A DNA stretch of 64,000 nucleotides from Plutella xylostella (taxonomy: Eukaryota > Arthropoda > Insecta > Lepidoptera > Plutellidae). Below are positions 33,871-45,249 of this stretch, piece after piece; positions within the stretch are counted from its first letter, which is position 1; every line of letters starts with the position of its first letter. The stretch covers positions 11,170,001 through 11,234,000 of the forward strand of contig NC_063997.1 of NCBI RefSeq assembly GCF_932276165.1. Direction: 5' to 3'. The notes beneath the pieces were generated by a model, which saw only the letters and a list, made by a program, of their open reading frames with translations, did no database searches and had not been told where the DNA came from. A program made the translations under genes and the position numbers.

Positions 33871-34380
33871 TACAATACGAGCAATGAAAACGTTTCAGTG
33901 ATAATTGCAAGAAATTGCTCTTAAAAGGAAAAGGATTGCTTAATGTCGCCCCCTGCAATATTGAATAGAATAGAGTAGAATAGAATAGAATACTACTTTA
34001 TTGACTAAACAGAACACAAATAACAATTTATAATACAGTGAATACAACGCAATAGGCGGCCTTATCGCTAAAAGCGATCTCTTCCAGGCAACCTTTGGGT
34101 GGAGGAGAGACTAAAAGAATAAATGAGGAAGGTGTACAAATGATGTAGTAAACATTCAGTTTTAATAATAAATACTTAAATACATACATACATAATATAC
34201 TCAAAGATAGAGGAAATAGTTACAAAGATTATATAATATAGAGGTACTAAAGCAAGATGGAGGAAAGATAATGTTCTTTTACCTGTTTTTTGAATGCTAT
34301 ATCTGTCTTCTTCTTGAAGTACATAAGTAATTGCGTGTGAGCATTTTATAAGTGGAACCTTATCATTGCTCGCGACTATA
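33871..34380. mobile_element. MITE of the GCAATG family split by a LINE
   Basis: The left half starts TACGAGCAATGAAAACGTTT and runs to CCTGCAATATTG; the right half ends AAGTGGAACCTTATCATTG then CTCGC. Between them (about 33962-34330) lies a minus-strand LINE 3' end. Confidence 0.65.
33962..34330 (-). pseudogene. LINE 3' end (CR1/Jockey-like) inside the MITE
   Basis: Minus strand: a short end of an RT ORF reading TDIAFKKQVKEHYLSS (about 34310-34262), then a 3' UTR with GGAAGAGATCGCTTTTAGCG, a CAATAAAG signal and a (TATTC)n tail (33985-33962). These words are a familiar 3' UTR signature of lepidopteran LINEs. Only the last few dozen codons remain. Confidence 0.68.
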
Positions 34381-35165
34381 TTAGTTGTATAACATTGTAC
34401 AACAATACCTACTGAAGTTACAAGGCATCAAAGACACGTGAACAATTATATGACCTATATAGACCGAAAACTTTGGGTGTATCGTAAATACTTCAGAAAC
34501 CTATTACAACTCCTAAGCAGGATAATAACATTGAAATGCTGACAAAAGTTCCTGCCCGCACTCTTACCCTTTTGTCCAATGAGACGTAATAAATACGGTA
34601 TTATTGCCATCTCAATACTTTGAGGCGAATCAAACTTTATTCTAAGTTATTGAGGTGTATTTGAAGATATTACAGGCCATTGAGGGTTCAAGTTATGAAG
34701 AGGCTTTAAGATTGTCTGTCCATTTCTTCGATAAACTGGCTCGGAAAATGTATAGAGCGTTGAAAATAATACTAAAATAAAAAAAACATTCTCTTGTTCG
34801 ACTCATGTTCCAAAATAACATTGAACAGAGTAAGTTCTCTATTATCCAAAGTGTTATTGTTTTTGCGAAAATAAGTAAGTAGGTCAGGACCGTAGAAAAA
34901 TCTTCTATGATTCTATTTTAATGACCAGCCGTCGTTGTAACTGAGGTAACAGACGTAGTGGCTTTGAAAAGAGCGCAATAGCCACATCCCTAGATGTCGA
35001 AGGCCTGTCTCACTCAGCCTGTATCTAGCAACCACTCCCTGGGGACCTGTCGAACAAAGGCGTGTTCCTGAAATACACACGTACTGCCGCGCGGTACTCG
35101 GTAGGTGTTTGGCATGCCACTGCTAACCTACTCTGTATTTCATTTAACTTAACTACATCATCACG
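34381..35165. other. Non-coding, nothing recognised
   Basis: No gene or repeat structure supported. Confidence 0.4.
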
Positions 35166-35240
35166 ACCCATCACGTCCCCACTGCTGAGGCACGGTTCTC
35201 CTTCCAATGAAGGAAGGGTTTTTTAGGCCTAGTCAATTCC
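35166..35240 (+). repeat. Dispersed repeat 'TCCAATGAAGGAAGGGTTTT'
   Basis: Shares CGTCCCCACTGCTG, TCTCCTTCCAATGAAGGAAG and TAGGCCTAGTC with 46724-46795. This is a common 3'-end sequence of lepidopteran LINE/SINE units; the parent element is not identifiable here. Confidence 0.6.
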
Positions 35241-35309
35241 GCACGCTTGTATAAAGTTGCAGTTGCAGTACTCATAGTATTTGGTTTACTCTTTTTCTAC
35301 GTATGCTGC

Positions 35310-35439
35310 GTACAGACCGGCCCAACGAACGCCCAACGAACGCTCAACGATGGATATTTATCATACATAATACAGGGCAGATTGCAGCAACGACGGACAA
35401 CGAAACCTGATTGTTGGCGTTCGTTTGGCCGGTCTGTAC
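35310..35439. mobile_element. Fold-back MITE (130 bp)
   Basis: Ends GTACAGACCGGCC and GGCCGGTCTGTAC are perfect inverted copies; the inner part (CAACGAACGCCCAACG / GTTGGCGTTCG) pairs with small differences. Confidence 0.75.
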
Positions 35440-37397
35440 CCAACTTTAGAACAAAACTTCGATGGTGGTAGTAGGTCTCGAGATTCTTAATGGTAAAGTT
35501 GAGAGTATCGACCGATGACTTGCCTATTTGCAAGTTGATTGTAATTGAGTTTGGAACTACTCACAGATCGGAATTAGCCGCGGCCATACCCGAGGATAAT
35601 GGAAACTGTACTTAAGTAACTACTTAAGTGAGACTTAACTTGCCATTTCTCAAGTTTGGTTTTAATTCGAGTGGAGTAGTAAGTACTCGGTAACAATCTT
35701 GAACTTACTTAATTATTATGTTTGCTCTTTGTATCTACAGGATGTTTACATAAGATATAGGTAATATAGGTAAAATAATATATTTATAAGAGTACAGTAA
35801 GGGTTAATTCAGAATAAATTCTGAGTAGCTTCCACGACTATTGATAATTAACGTAAAAGTGTTTTGCTATTCCATACAAACTTAATACCTTTATACCTTT
35901 TAGGAGATTTAGATTTGATGGATACTTGTTCATTAGAAGTCAAATATTAATTGCATACCAATACTATTATTCTGATATACATAATATGTTAGTACACCCG
36001 AGTCCGATCTGTTCAATGATGTTAGTACCACATTAAAATTAAATAATTACAATAAATGTTCTAAAGCTACTTTCAAATCCCATATAATCCAAATGCTTGT
36101 AGATGATGCTGTTCAAGAGTGAATGATTTGTCAGAGCCGAGATATCCTACCTTTAACTATTTTATTATTATTATATATTAACTATTTTTATAAAGTATAT
36201 ACCTATTACTAAGTATATTATTAATATTACTTACAAAGTTTATATTTTTGTACAATATATGGATAAGCCTTTCTCCAAGTATGTTGCAGTTCTACGATTT
36301 CCTCCCACAGTTTTGCATAACACCATCCTTTCTTATGAGTACTAACTATGACACCTTTTGTAGATTACCTTTGCATATCATAATTTAGATACCTATATAA
36401 TTTTCTCTTCAATTATTGTCTATTAACTAATTTTATCTGAGCGCAGCCTTTGGCAAAAACACACTAATGTCACTCAATTACTTATGTAGCATATAATATA
36501 AAATTAGATTAAGTAGTAAGTGTGCAGGTACCCGACCGTGATAATGTTTATTATTTTACATTACCTGTGTATCCTATCATTGGCCTTACTGTGTGCATAT
36601 ATTAAAAATTATGTTATTTAAGTTACGCTGTTGGATTCGTAAATAAATAAAATAAAAATAAAAATAAATGTCACAGTAGATAAATGACAAATTATAATAA
36701 AATTATTATTAGGAGGTGTCGTAGCAATGTTCGTAGCACACTTAGCAACTCTCGTAGCATTTAACCTTCGTAGCTTGTTCGTAGCAGCGTAGCAATATGA
36801 GATAATGCTTTTGTCATAAATAAATAATACCTGTAAATGTTTTCTGTTCGATGACAAGAATGTTTTTGTCTTAGTACTTATCAATGTTATTGCACTAACT
36901 GAAAGGTTAATGGTGAAATATGCCTTATAATTATGTATACTTACTTAATGTATTTCATTCACGCTTTGGACCAGGCTGAACTACTGTGCACTTTTAGGAG
37001 TAAAGTAATATTGTTCGTGATATTTATTAACTGCTTCGACATAAGAACCTGATTAAGTGTATGGGCGAGTAGAAAAATATGGACGTCATAATATTTTTAT
37101 TTTTATTTGAAACTTACGAGTTAATACTGAAAACTGCTAGCTGTGTTACGATGAGTATAAAAATAAAAATAAAATTTTGATAATATTTTAACTCCTAATA
37201 TCACAAGTTTCATATCACAAAATCACCGTTTGAAAGAATCGGCCTAAAAATTTTCATGAAAAGGCAATGTTAATTTTACAGAACAAAAAATAATAAAAAA
37301 ACTACCAACTACTAAGTATTTCAAAATATTTCTAGTCAATATTAAAAAATTAAAATAAACTTTTTGGTTTCTACAACAAACATAAATAAATTGCCTT
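35440..37397. other. AT-rich; 3' flank of the PDZ gene
   Basis: No coding exon seen. In the sense of the PDZ gene (minus), AATAAA signals lie at about 37107-37096, some 300 bp past the stop, and are the best polyadenylation candidates. Clusters of CGTAGC motifs occur near 36720-36790. Confidence 0.45.
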
Positions 37398-38301
37398 CTA
37401 TTGTTGTCTTTCTGAATCGGGGTCTTCTTCCCCAAATATTTTTTCACAGTTAGTTTCATCTTCACCTTTAGCAGTTTCAGTATTATCTTCTAACGCTTCG
37501 TTCAACACTTCATCATTTACAGGTTCATCTAGTGTTTCCGCAGCGGAATCTGAAATAGGTTCAACATCTTCATTCACATTACTATCCTCATTTCTGTCGA
37601 ATTCTTCGGAAATTTCGGTGTCTATGTTACTTTCTAATGTTTCTAAATTTTCTGAAGCTTCATTTTCATTTTTGCTATCCACATTATCAACATTTTCGGT
37701 ATCCTCAGTTTCATCCTTGCTTTCTATTGTATCAATATTTTCTGAAAGTTCAGATTCAAGTTTGCTTTCCACACTATCTACATTTTCAGATATGTCTTCA
37801 TCGTCTTTTGAAATGTCTTCATTGTTTTCATTTTCGTGTATTTCATCAATGATTTTCCCTTCATCTTTTGAAATATTTTGAGTGTTTTCATCTTCATTAT
37901 TTTTATTTGCATTTGTTTCATTATTAATTTTCCCTTCTTCTTTTGAAATATTTTCACTGTCTTCGTCCTTCGAATTATCAACATCGTTTTCTACTAAATC
38001 AGTCTCACTTTTACCTACATTTTCATTTTTAAGATCATTTGTTTCCATAGGAATCGTCTCATTTACACTTTCTTGAGGGTTTTGGTGGGGTTTTACGTCA
38101 TTAGGAATAGCGCTACTTGAATTATCAGCGTTCTTTTCATCCACAGGAGGCTTTGTATCTGTTTCATTTGTATTTGGGTTAACATTCTTATCTTCTATTT
38201 CAGGATCCGCATCTCCATTGGCTGCATTTTGGAGCGTGCTGTCCAGAGATATATCCTCCTGGACTATATGACCATGGTTAGGTGGCTGGAGGAACTTGTC
38301 T
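37398..38301 (-). CDS. PDZ gene, last coding exon (acidic repeat tail)
   Basis: Begins KDKFLQPPNHGHIVQEDI, then a long Asp/Glu/Asn-rich region to the stop. Five 45-nt units occupy 37787-37563; each starts E(N/E)-(V/I/L/F)-(D/E) and most have ESK-like residues near position 7-9. Shorter ISK(E/D)(E/D)GKI motifs precede them. Low complexity makes the tail likely disordered. Confidence 0.85.
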
Positions 38302-41300
38302 CTGAAAAGTCACTTTCAAGATGAGAACCAGGAATTATTTCTTAAAGCGATTTACAAAATATAAAAAAACAGTGAAAGATGAACTCTTACTTGTGGCCAT
38401 CTTCGTATTTGCTGGGGACCATGAAGCAGTTGGACTCGCGGTAGATGACGCGCCGCTTGCTCACCCACGGCCACTGCAGGCTCCAGTACGAGCTCTGCAA
38501 TATTCAATTGTTTATGATGAGCCATCAAATTAAATTCATTCGAAATAATTGAATGAATATTATACTGTAGCATCAAAAACTAAACCACGTTTGCGTTGTT
38601 CAAAAATTATTTCACATGATTTTATTTATTTATTTATGAAATGATTAAATTATAAGAAGATCGTTAAGTACATGTTGTCAGTAAGAGAGCGCGCGCGCGA
38701 TTTTTTTTTTTTTAAATTTCATGATATTTAGTTATGGAATATCGATTGTAATGATCTACTGATAATTATAAGAAAACAAATAACATTTAAAAATACTTAC
38801 AACTTTAGCATGAACATGTCGCTTTCTCTCTCTTTCGGCTTCTTTCCGTCTCTCTTCCTCACTGTCGTAGCCGTCGTTGTCCTAAAACCAATTACATTCA
38901 ATTTACATTCATTCGAGGCCAATGAAACCGGCAGTTAATAACAATAAACAGCGGCTAAAACTGTGAGAAAACAATTGACGAAAACGAAATGGCAAAACAC
39001 TAGCCCGCATCGGACGAATCCAATTAAGGTAGTGCAATTTAAAAATGCAAATTAAATGCCTTCGCAGAATGGAATGAAGGAAGAGTCATTGGAGTACGTG
39101 TCCTGTACAGGGTGATAGATGCGCTCATTATGACACAGGGTGCTCTGATTGAGCGGCGCCCGCCATTAGTCTTAATGCCTCCTTTAATCTTACTCTTTGA
39201 CTGATATTACTTATAGATATAATTATAATGATTAATTTTAATATAGATAAAATGTATACATTTAATAACATAGAAATAATGTATACATTTTATCTATATT
39301 AAAATTAATCATTATAATTATATCTATAAGTACATATATAACACGCTCTTCATTTTATGGAGTGTTTGTGCAGTCTCTAAGGAAATGCAATATTTGAAAC
39401 ACATACTTAGTATTAGGTGCACATATTTACAGTAATAAATAATCGACATATATTTATTATCAGTTTCAGCACAGTAATAGAGGGATAATTGTAAAGACTT
39501 CGTGATTTAAAAGTAATCATTATACTAACATGCATTTTGAACTTCACATAATTTTTCATCAAACGTATGAAAAACTATCTTAGGCCCGGGTCTCCTATTA
39601 CGCGCCGTAAATCGCGTCCAGCGTCACGCCGTAGGCCGCGTCACGATGCTCACTACATCTACGCGCCAACGTCGGCGTGTGAGGGAGACCGCATCAGTAC
39701 ATTTCTATAGTGAGCATCGTGACGCGGCCTACGGCGTGACGCCGGAAGCGACCTGCGGCGTAAATAGGAGGCCTTAGCCGGAAAATAGAAAAGTCTCTGT
39801 TTATCGCCCTATTACAGGTGAACCGACAATAAGTAATGACTGTAGAAATGAGTTCTAGGCTTCATCTAATGACACTTTCATAGCATCATGCCACTCACTA
39901 GGGGATCTTCGTAGCAGAAGTAAGCATCTTCAATATCTTCAGGGCTGTATGAAAAAATATGTTAATTTATAATTTAAACTTGATTGTTACCTATTTAAAT
40001 CATTTTACCCCTAAAGTCTGACCTTGTTGTGGGAAATCTGTTTGAAAACTGTTGTGGGATTGGCGACTGACTAATCTATGACTCTGATGGATCGTATCAG
40101 AAATGAGGTTATCCGTCAGAGGACTAAGGTTACCGACATAGCTGTCAAAATATGCAAGCTGAAGTGGCAGTGGGCTGGTCATATCTGCCGAAGAACCGAT
40201 AACCGTTGGGGTAGACGAGTTCTCGAGTGAAGACCACGAACAGGCAAACGCAGCGTGGGACGCCCTCCTGCCCGCTGGACTGACGACCTTAGGCGGGTGG
40301 CGGGTAGTGGTTGGATGAGGAAGGCCGAGGACCGAGTGTTGTGGCGCTCCTTGGGAGAGGCCTATGTCCAGCAGTGGATGATTATTGGCTGATGATGATG
40401 ACATTTCAAATTGTACAGTGTACAGTCATTCCCATAAATACGTCAGTAACACACTTTTAAGTTAGCTTTTCATGATCTATGTAGAGTAATTTTGCTAACA
40501 CACTATTCTTGCTTTTTTCATCACAAGTAACTATGAATAATGTTCAATTTTCATGAAGCTTTATATAATATCCAAAACTATTTCCCATTTTATTATTAAC
40601 ACATAATAAAGTCAAAATAAAATGCTTTCTATTCATCGTAAAATCATATTTTTCTGTTGAAAGATTTTTTTTACAAACTACTCTGACTTCTTATTTGCCA
40701 CCCACCAGCCCACCACCACGGTCCCTCAACATCATTGTGACAAGCTGACAAGATACAGGCGTGTACTCACGCGGTGACAGCGAGCCGCAGATGCACCCCA
40801 CTCTCGATGATGATCTCGTGCGCCTCCTGTATGGTGAGCGTGGACGTGTCGATGTCGTTGATGCGCTTCAGCCGGTCGCCGGCGCGGATGCCCGCCTTGT
40901 CCGCGCGGCTGTCCGGCTTCACCTGGAACGGAGGGTGAGCTGAATGAATTAACTGTAGGATTGCCACTATTGAATATTAGCTAATAGCTGTTCCCGCGAG
41001 TTTCGCTTCGCCTTAAAAGGTGTTCCCGTGGGAATTCCGGGATAAAAAGTAGCCTATGTTCTTTCTCAGGATCTAGACCATAAATGTATACCAAATTTCA
41101 TTCAAATCCGTTCAGTAGTTTTGGCGTGAAAGAGTAACAGACAGACAGACAGACACAGTTACTTTCGCATTTATAATATTAGTTAGGATTAAAAATCCTA
41201 GTAAAATGTGGGCTAGTAGCAAGGGGCGCATTTAAGAGGTGACAAAAGTTCTCAGTCGCGCTCGCTCTTGAGGCTGCGTGATGTGAGTGAGCGCGATGAA

Positions 41301-42645
41301 AAACTTTTGTCACGTCTTCATTGCGCCCCGTGCAAGCCCTTCTGATGTAAATTGTATGTTGGATCTGACCATAGAACAACGGACTCGAGTGTTCAGATGT
41401 TTGCAGGCGATCGACGCTGCTATTACGAGTATATCGGTGGTGCTTCGGAAAATTTTGAATAAAGTTTGATGATACTGCGTGTTTGGCCGAAATCGGCAAG
41501 TTTTTTATACATACTCAATTTATAAACAAAAGTATTGTATACTTATTTCAGTATGAAAACCGGTTTACAGGTTCGTGGGCTACACAGTGACAACCCTTTA
41601 GACTTATAACACCTCTCTTTTTACTTCGGGATTTAAAACAGCTATCAGTTATGCTAAGTATACCTATGTATAATGAGAACAGTACGCCAACCGAAGTTAG
41701 CGGCATAATCTCGCAACAAGGACTACACCGGTGGCAGTAAACTAACTCCCAACAACAGCTCAAATTTGGTTTCACTGCATTACAAGTGGAATGGACTGTG
41801 CGACTAGTTATTTGAATATCTCGGCGTCTGCATCGGAAAGTTATTGTTCGCTACACTGTCGACTGGTAACTTTGCATTTGAAACCGTATTGCTGGAATTA
41901 CTGTTGATTTAGAATTTGAATGAATAGATGCAGGTAGTTTAACTACATAACTGCATTGTTATGAATAATATACACGGTAAATATAGCGAGAAATACAAAC
42001 AGCTATACTGTTCATAGGAACTAGGTCAATCAATCAGCATCTGTACTGTGTAGCGCTGTGCAACTATGTTCAAAGTTCATTTGAACAAGTGACAAAATTG
42101 CCAATTTTTCGTCTGAAATGTATCCAGCCACCGGGAGTGGTAATGATCTTTATATTCAGTCAGTTTATTAGTAAAAATTCCGTCCTAGAAGATAACATAA
42201 GCGAACGATTTTTGCAACAAAGATGGAACTAGTCACTGCATATTAATAACTTTCTGGGCTTAATCCGGCGCCATCTTTTGCTTTATCTTCGCTTTTGTTG
42301 GGCAGATGGAAGAAGTAGTGGCTCCACAACAAAACAGAATGGACGTGAGTGGCCAGCATAGATCAGATGTTAGCGAAAAATAAAAAATAGTATGCGATAC
42401 GTCAGAAGTAGAAATTTACTTACATAAGTAACCCTCAACGGCGTATTATAAAACGAGCCGCCAGCAAGATCAAACCCCCAGATGGAGTCCTCAAAGCTGA
42501 CCCTCTCGTGGATGCCCTCGTTCTTGGACTCCCAGCTGGGCTTGTTGAGCTCCCCGGACAGCAGCGCGGCCTCGGCTGCCGTCAGCTTGGAGTGCCGCAT
42601 GGAGATCTTCTCCTTCGGCTTCGCGGCCGACGCTTCGGACGGCAT
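37398..42645 (-). CDS. PDZ-domain protein of ZASP/ALP type with acidic repeat tail
   Basis: Six coding exons on the minus strand: 42645-42424, 40922-40771, 39944-39899, 38881-38801, 38494-38391 and 38301-37398. All junctions have GT donors and AG acceptors and agree in phase, giving 1509 nt and 502 residues. Residues about 50-125 form a PDZ domain: carboxylate-binding loop IWGFDLAGG, then ADKAGIRAGDRLKRIND and EAHEIIIESG. This pattern is closest to PDZ domains of the ZASP/ALP-Enigma family, which bind alpha-actinin at muscle Z-discs. A basic-acidic linker (EEERRKEAERERKRH) and a conserved-looking WSLQWPWVSKRRVIYRES block follow. The last 300 residues are Asp/Glu/Asn/Ser-rich and contain a 15-residue repeat. 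No LIM domain, as in short ZASP forms. Which ZASP paralogue this is cannot be decided. A 5' leader exon must lie upstream, since an acceptor precedes the ATG by 4 nt. Confidence 0.85.
37563..37787 (-). repeat. In-frame 45-bp tandem repeat (5 units)
   Basis: Unit starts at 37787, 37742, 37697, 37652 and 37607, an exact 45-nt period. Units read ENVDSVESK..., ENIDTIESK..., ENVDNVDSK..., ENLETLESN... and a degenerate EEFDRNEDS.... Bases differ more than residues. Confidence 0.85.
38391..38494 (-). CDS. PDZ gene, coding exon 5
   Basis: 34 codons plus 2 nt. Encodes SSYWSLQWPWVSKRRV then IYRESNCFMVPSKYEDGH. Three Trp and strong GC bias suggest a folded, conserved short motif of unknown role. Confidence 0.82.
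38801..38881 (-). CDS. PDZ gene, coding exon 4
   Basis: 27 codons, both junctions in phase 0. Encodes DNDGYDSEEERRKEAERERK and a few more residues: charged and helix-prone. Confidence 0.8.
39208..39332. mobile_element. Perfect AT-rich hairpin in a PDZ-gene intron
   Basis: Arms 39208-39262 and 39278-39332 (55 bp each) are exact inverted copies around a 15-bp loop, starting TACTTATAGATATAATTATA. Likely a MITE of recent origin; no TIR-specific TSD recognised. Confidence 0.8.
39583..39773. mobile_element. Harbinger-like MITE, copy 1
   Basis: Flanked by TTA on both sides (39580-39582 and 39774-39776). Ends GGCCCGGGTCTCCTATTACG and its imperfect complement. Two long palindromic arms centre on CTACATCTACGCGCCAACGT. 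Same family as 63095-63291; TWA duplication with GG-starting ends suggests PIF/Harbinger. Confidence 0.82.
39899..39944 (-). CDS. PDZ gene, coding exon 3
   Basis: A 46-nt exon. One base completes an Ala codon, then PEDIEDAYFCYEDPL. The acceptor TTTTTCATACAG and donor GTGAGT are both good. It is the ordinary post-PDZ segment in which ZASP proteins carry an acidic EDAY-like motif. Confidence 0.78.
40078..40405 (+). pseudogene. RTE LINE 3' fragment in a PDZ-gene intron
   Basis: Plus frame reads LMDRIRNEVIRQRTKVTD, LKWQWAGHICRR, RWTDDLRRVAGSGWMRKAED and VLWRSLGEAYVQQWM, the C-terminus of RTE polyproteins, ending TGATGATGATGAC. One in-frame stop (about 40228) breaks it. The opposite-strand frame there is a shadow. 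Confidence 0.85.
40771..40922 (-). CDS. PDZ gene, coding exon 2
   Basis: Starts VKPDSRADKAG after acceptor CGTTCCAG and ends LRLAVT plus two bases before GTGAGT. GC-rich, in contrast to its introns. Confidence 0.88.
40979..41188 (-). mobile_element. Non-autonomous Helitron-like repeat, copy 2
   Basis: TAGCTGTTCCCGCGAG through GTGGGAATTCCGGGATAAAA and CAAATCCGTTCAGTAGTTTT to TATAATATTAGTTAG. It has a shorter (CAGA)n run than the copy at 15770. Lies in the first coding intron of the PDZ gene. Confidence 0.6.
41205..41345. mobile_element. Fold-back MITE in the PDZ-gene first intron
   Basis: GCAAGGGGCGCATTTAAGA and TGACAAAAGTT are mirrored by AACTTTTGTCACGTCTTCAT and GCGCCCCGTGCAAG. Confidence 0.65.
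42424..42645 (-). CDS. PDZ gene, coding exon 1
   Basis: 74 codons, phase 0 out. The acceptor CTACAG lies 4 nt before ATG (exon starts 42649), so the first exon is untranslated and upstream. Ends in the first half of the PDZ domain (NTPLRVTY) before donor GTAAGT. Confidence 0.85.
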
Positions 42646-42649
42646 CTTG

Positions 42650-45249
42650 CTGTAGAATTAAAAAGGATAGCATGAACTACAGAAATCGAGTGATCAAGGG
42701 TATTGATTTTTGCCAAAAATCGTGTTTAGTGCATTTAAACACTGTTTTTTATTTTATTGTTTCACTTTTGGTTGGAATTCTGGCTTATTGGTTTATTTAT
42801 CAAATAAATTATTTTCTTTATGCAATTGGTACGCATATTAAAAAGAGATTGAGCTGTGGTTAGCCCAGCAGTGCTTCGAAGCTCCGCTTTTCTTAGGCTG
42901 TGCTATGCTCCGGTTATATTAGTGTAATAATAATATAGTATATGGTACCCTCATCCGGCCGTCTGACACCAAAGTAGACCGAGTCTGTAAAATATTGTAG
43001 ATTCGTAATAAATAATATATAACAGCCTAGTATACTGGACTTATAGACCACATGCAGACACCGGGCCAAAACTTTTTCTGTGGGCAGAATCTAACCGGCG
43101 CCCCGTGCCCCTGAAACAGTTTCGATGCCTAATGTAATTTATTGCCAATCTTTACTTTTACTACATGGTTTTCTGAGGGTGCAAAAAGTCTGTAGGTTTA
43201 ATTGCCGATGTAGACAGAGCAGATATTTATTTAATCGGAGACCGACTGAAATGGCAATAAGAAAGAAAGTAAAGGAAAAAATACATTTATTTTAATAACA
43301 GCGCCCCCAGCTACATTGAGGCTAACATAATATGGCCAGAAAGTGGGTAAAGAAAAACCTTTAAGAGCTTACAGGCTTTAGTTGTGCGTTGTGCGATGTC
43401 ATGTTCCTACGTACTAGATGTTTCTGTATAAGCCACACAGCTTCTGTGTAAACACAGCTTTTCTGTCCAAAACCATTTCTATGAAATCAAAGCTAATAGA
43501 GTGAGACAACGTTAACTTTCAACAAGTAAAAGAGAGATTTTGATTTTTAGTTGACGCCATCGCCAGTGGTATTAAATTTATTTCAGCTCATGTGGTTCCG
43601 TTTTTCAAGCTCCGATATAATATCAACTACAAAATGTACAAATGGAAAATAAAAAATACTTCAAACGAATTTTCACGAAATTCAAATATTTTCTTCTTTT
43701 TAATATATCTTTGTTTCCTTTTCCTGCCCTTCTCACTTTCATTTCCGGTCGGGGGACGCATATTATACCAATTTCCTTTTTTCTTATTTATTATCATATC
43801 TTTGTGAGCTGTACACCCATTGTTATATTTTCTTAACTTAACCAAAGTAGTATGGAAACCAGTATGGATGAACTTATCAATAAAAGTAAAAGAAACACAT
43901 TTGAATAAGTCGTCATAGTACCTACATTTTTATAAGTGGAACAAAAAATGTGAGTAAGTTTGATTCATATTGTAAGTGTTTTGCTTTTGTTACTTTTTTG
44001 GAGGACGTATGCATGTTTTATAGCTGAAGATGAAAAGGGAACAACAAGACTTGTTTTCCCGTGATTAAATCGACCGTTCACTTCTTTGTTATTTTGTTTA
44101 TCATTCTGTTCGCTGTTTTCCGAAGTGGATACGCATTTTCATGGGCATTTGTTTGAGTATAACAAAAATTACTTTCATTACATAATAAATTAAATTAAAA
44201 TAGCCTATTGATAAATGCGTCTTCCATTATGGTTGAATAACATAATTATATATATTATTTAAGTGTATAGCGATACTGTCAAAGGCTTGGATAATTGCTA
44301 AACGGTGCGTTTTATAGTTGCTACCGTCGCGTCGCTCGCTCCACGTACAAACATGCAATATTATGATGTTTGCAATCAGTGCCGCTATACGTTTGTAATT
44401 AATGTACAAAACTAACAGATACCTTTTCATTAATCATGACATGGAATTCAGAAAATTAATATAATTCACCAAAAACAAACATCGTTCATGTCTACGGTAT
44501 AATTTATTTTAGTTTAGAACAGCTGGACCTAGATCTGTTCTAGTGCATTATTTATTTATTTTCAGTTGTTACATGATCAGGATTGTTCTTAGTCATACTC
44601 CGTGTTTTGTCTGGAAAAATTTAAAAACAAAACGTAGTTCTTATATACTTAGCTATATTTTATTTATCAAGTGCTTATATCTAAAAAAATAGGAAAATTT
44701 GAGTATAACATGACTATGTCATCAATGGGTTTAAACGAGACAGTAGGTATATTTTTCAACATTCGTTCTCTGAAAGTACCTAGATCTGATTTTCCTGAAA
44801 AGAGGCATGAAAAAAGCACTTTACATGCCCGGGAAAAAATTCTTTCTGGTATCTAAAATGCGATGAATGATGATGAATTTCATGCTAAACCGATTTTACT
44901 TGTAATGCTAGTAAGGGAATCTTTTTGTTCTTGATTTACACAATTTTCGTTTTATTTTATTATTTTATGTAATGAAAAGGATAGTGTTGACCACGGACTA
45001 AACAACCGGCTTTCACCCCTTGGGTAACAATGTTTATAAAACATGACGTTATTATGTTGTAGGTGTGCTCGTTTCAACATTTTCACGAGCTTTCATATTT
45101 TATGTACATAAAGGATTAATTCCCAAAAGCCAATACTTATTAACCATTTTCGCATGAAACAGAAATACTGCGACAGGGTGATTGATCGAAATGTAAGTTA
45201 ATAAAAATTTAAAACCAATCTAGCAACTTGTCGCATCAAGTAGCAGGAC
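42650..45249. other. Probable 5' intron of the PDZ gene, no exon identified
   Basis: AT-rich. Carries a degraded SINE-body fragment at about 43299-43352 (ACATTGAGGCTAACATAATA, GTGGGT). The open frames at 43592-43845 overlap on both strands and are not credible. Confidence 0.4.

Noticed and set aside
37618..37881. Plus-strand Ser/Phe-rich frames at 37618-38076
   Set aside because: Antisense of the acidic repeat exon; GAA/GAT codons give TTC/ATC on the other strand.
40000..40404. 134-residue minus-strand ORF
   Set aside because: Shadow of the plus-strand RTE fragment, whose C-terminal motif is recognisable.
43592..43845. Overlapping ORFs on both strands
   Set aside because: AT-rich low complexity; no start context, splice sites or domain.
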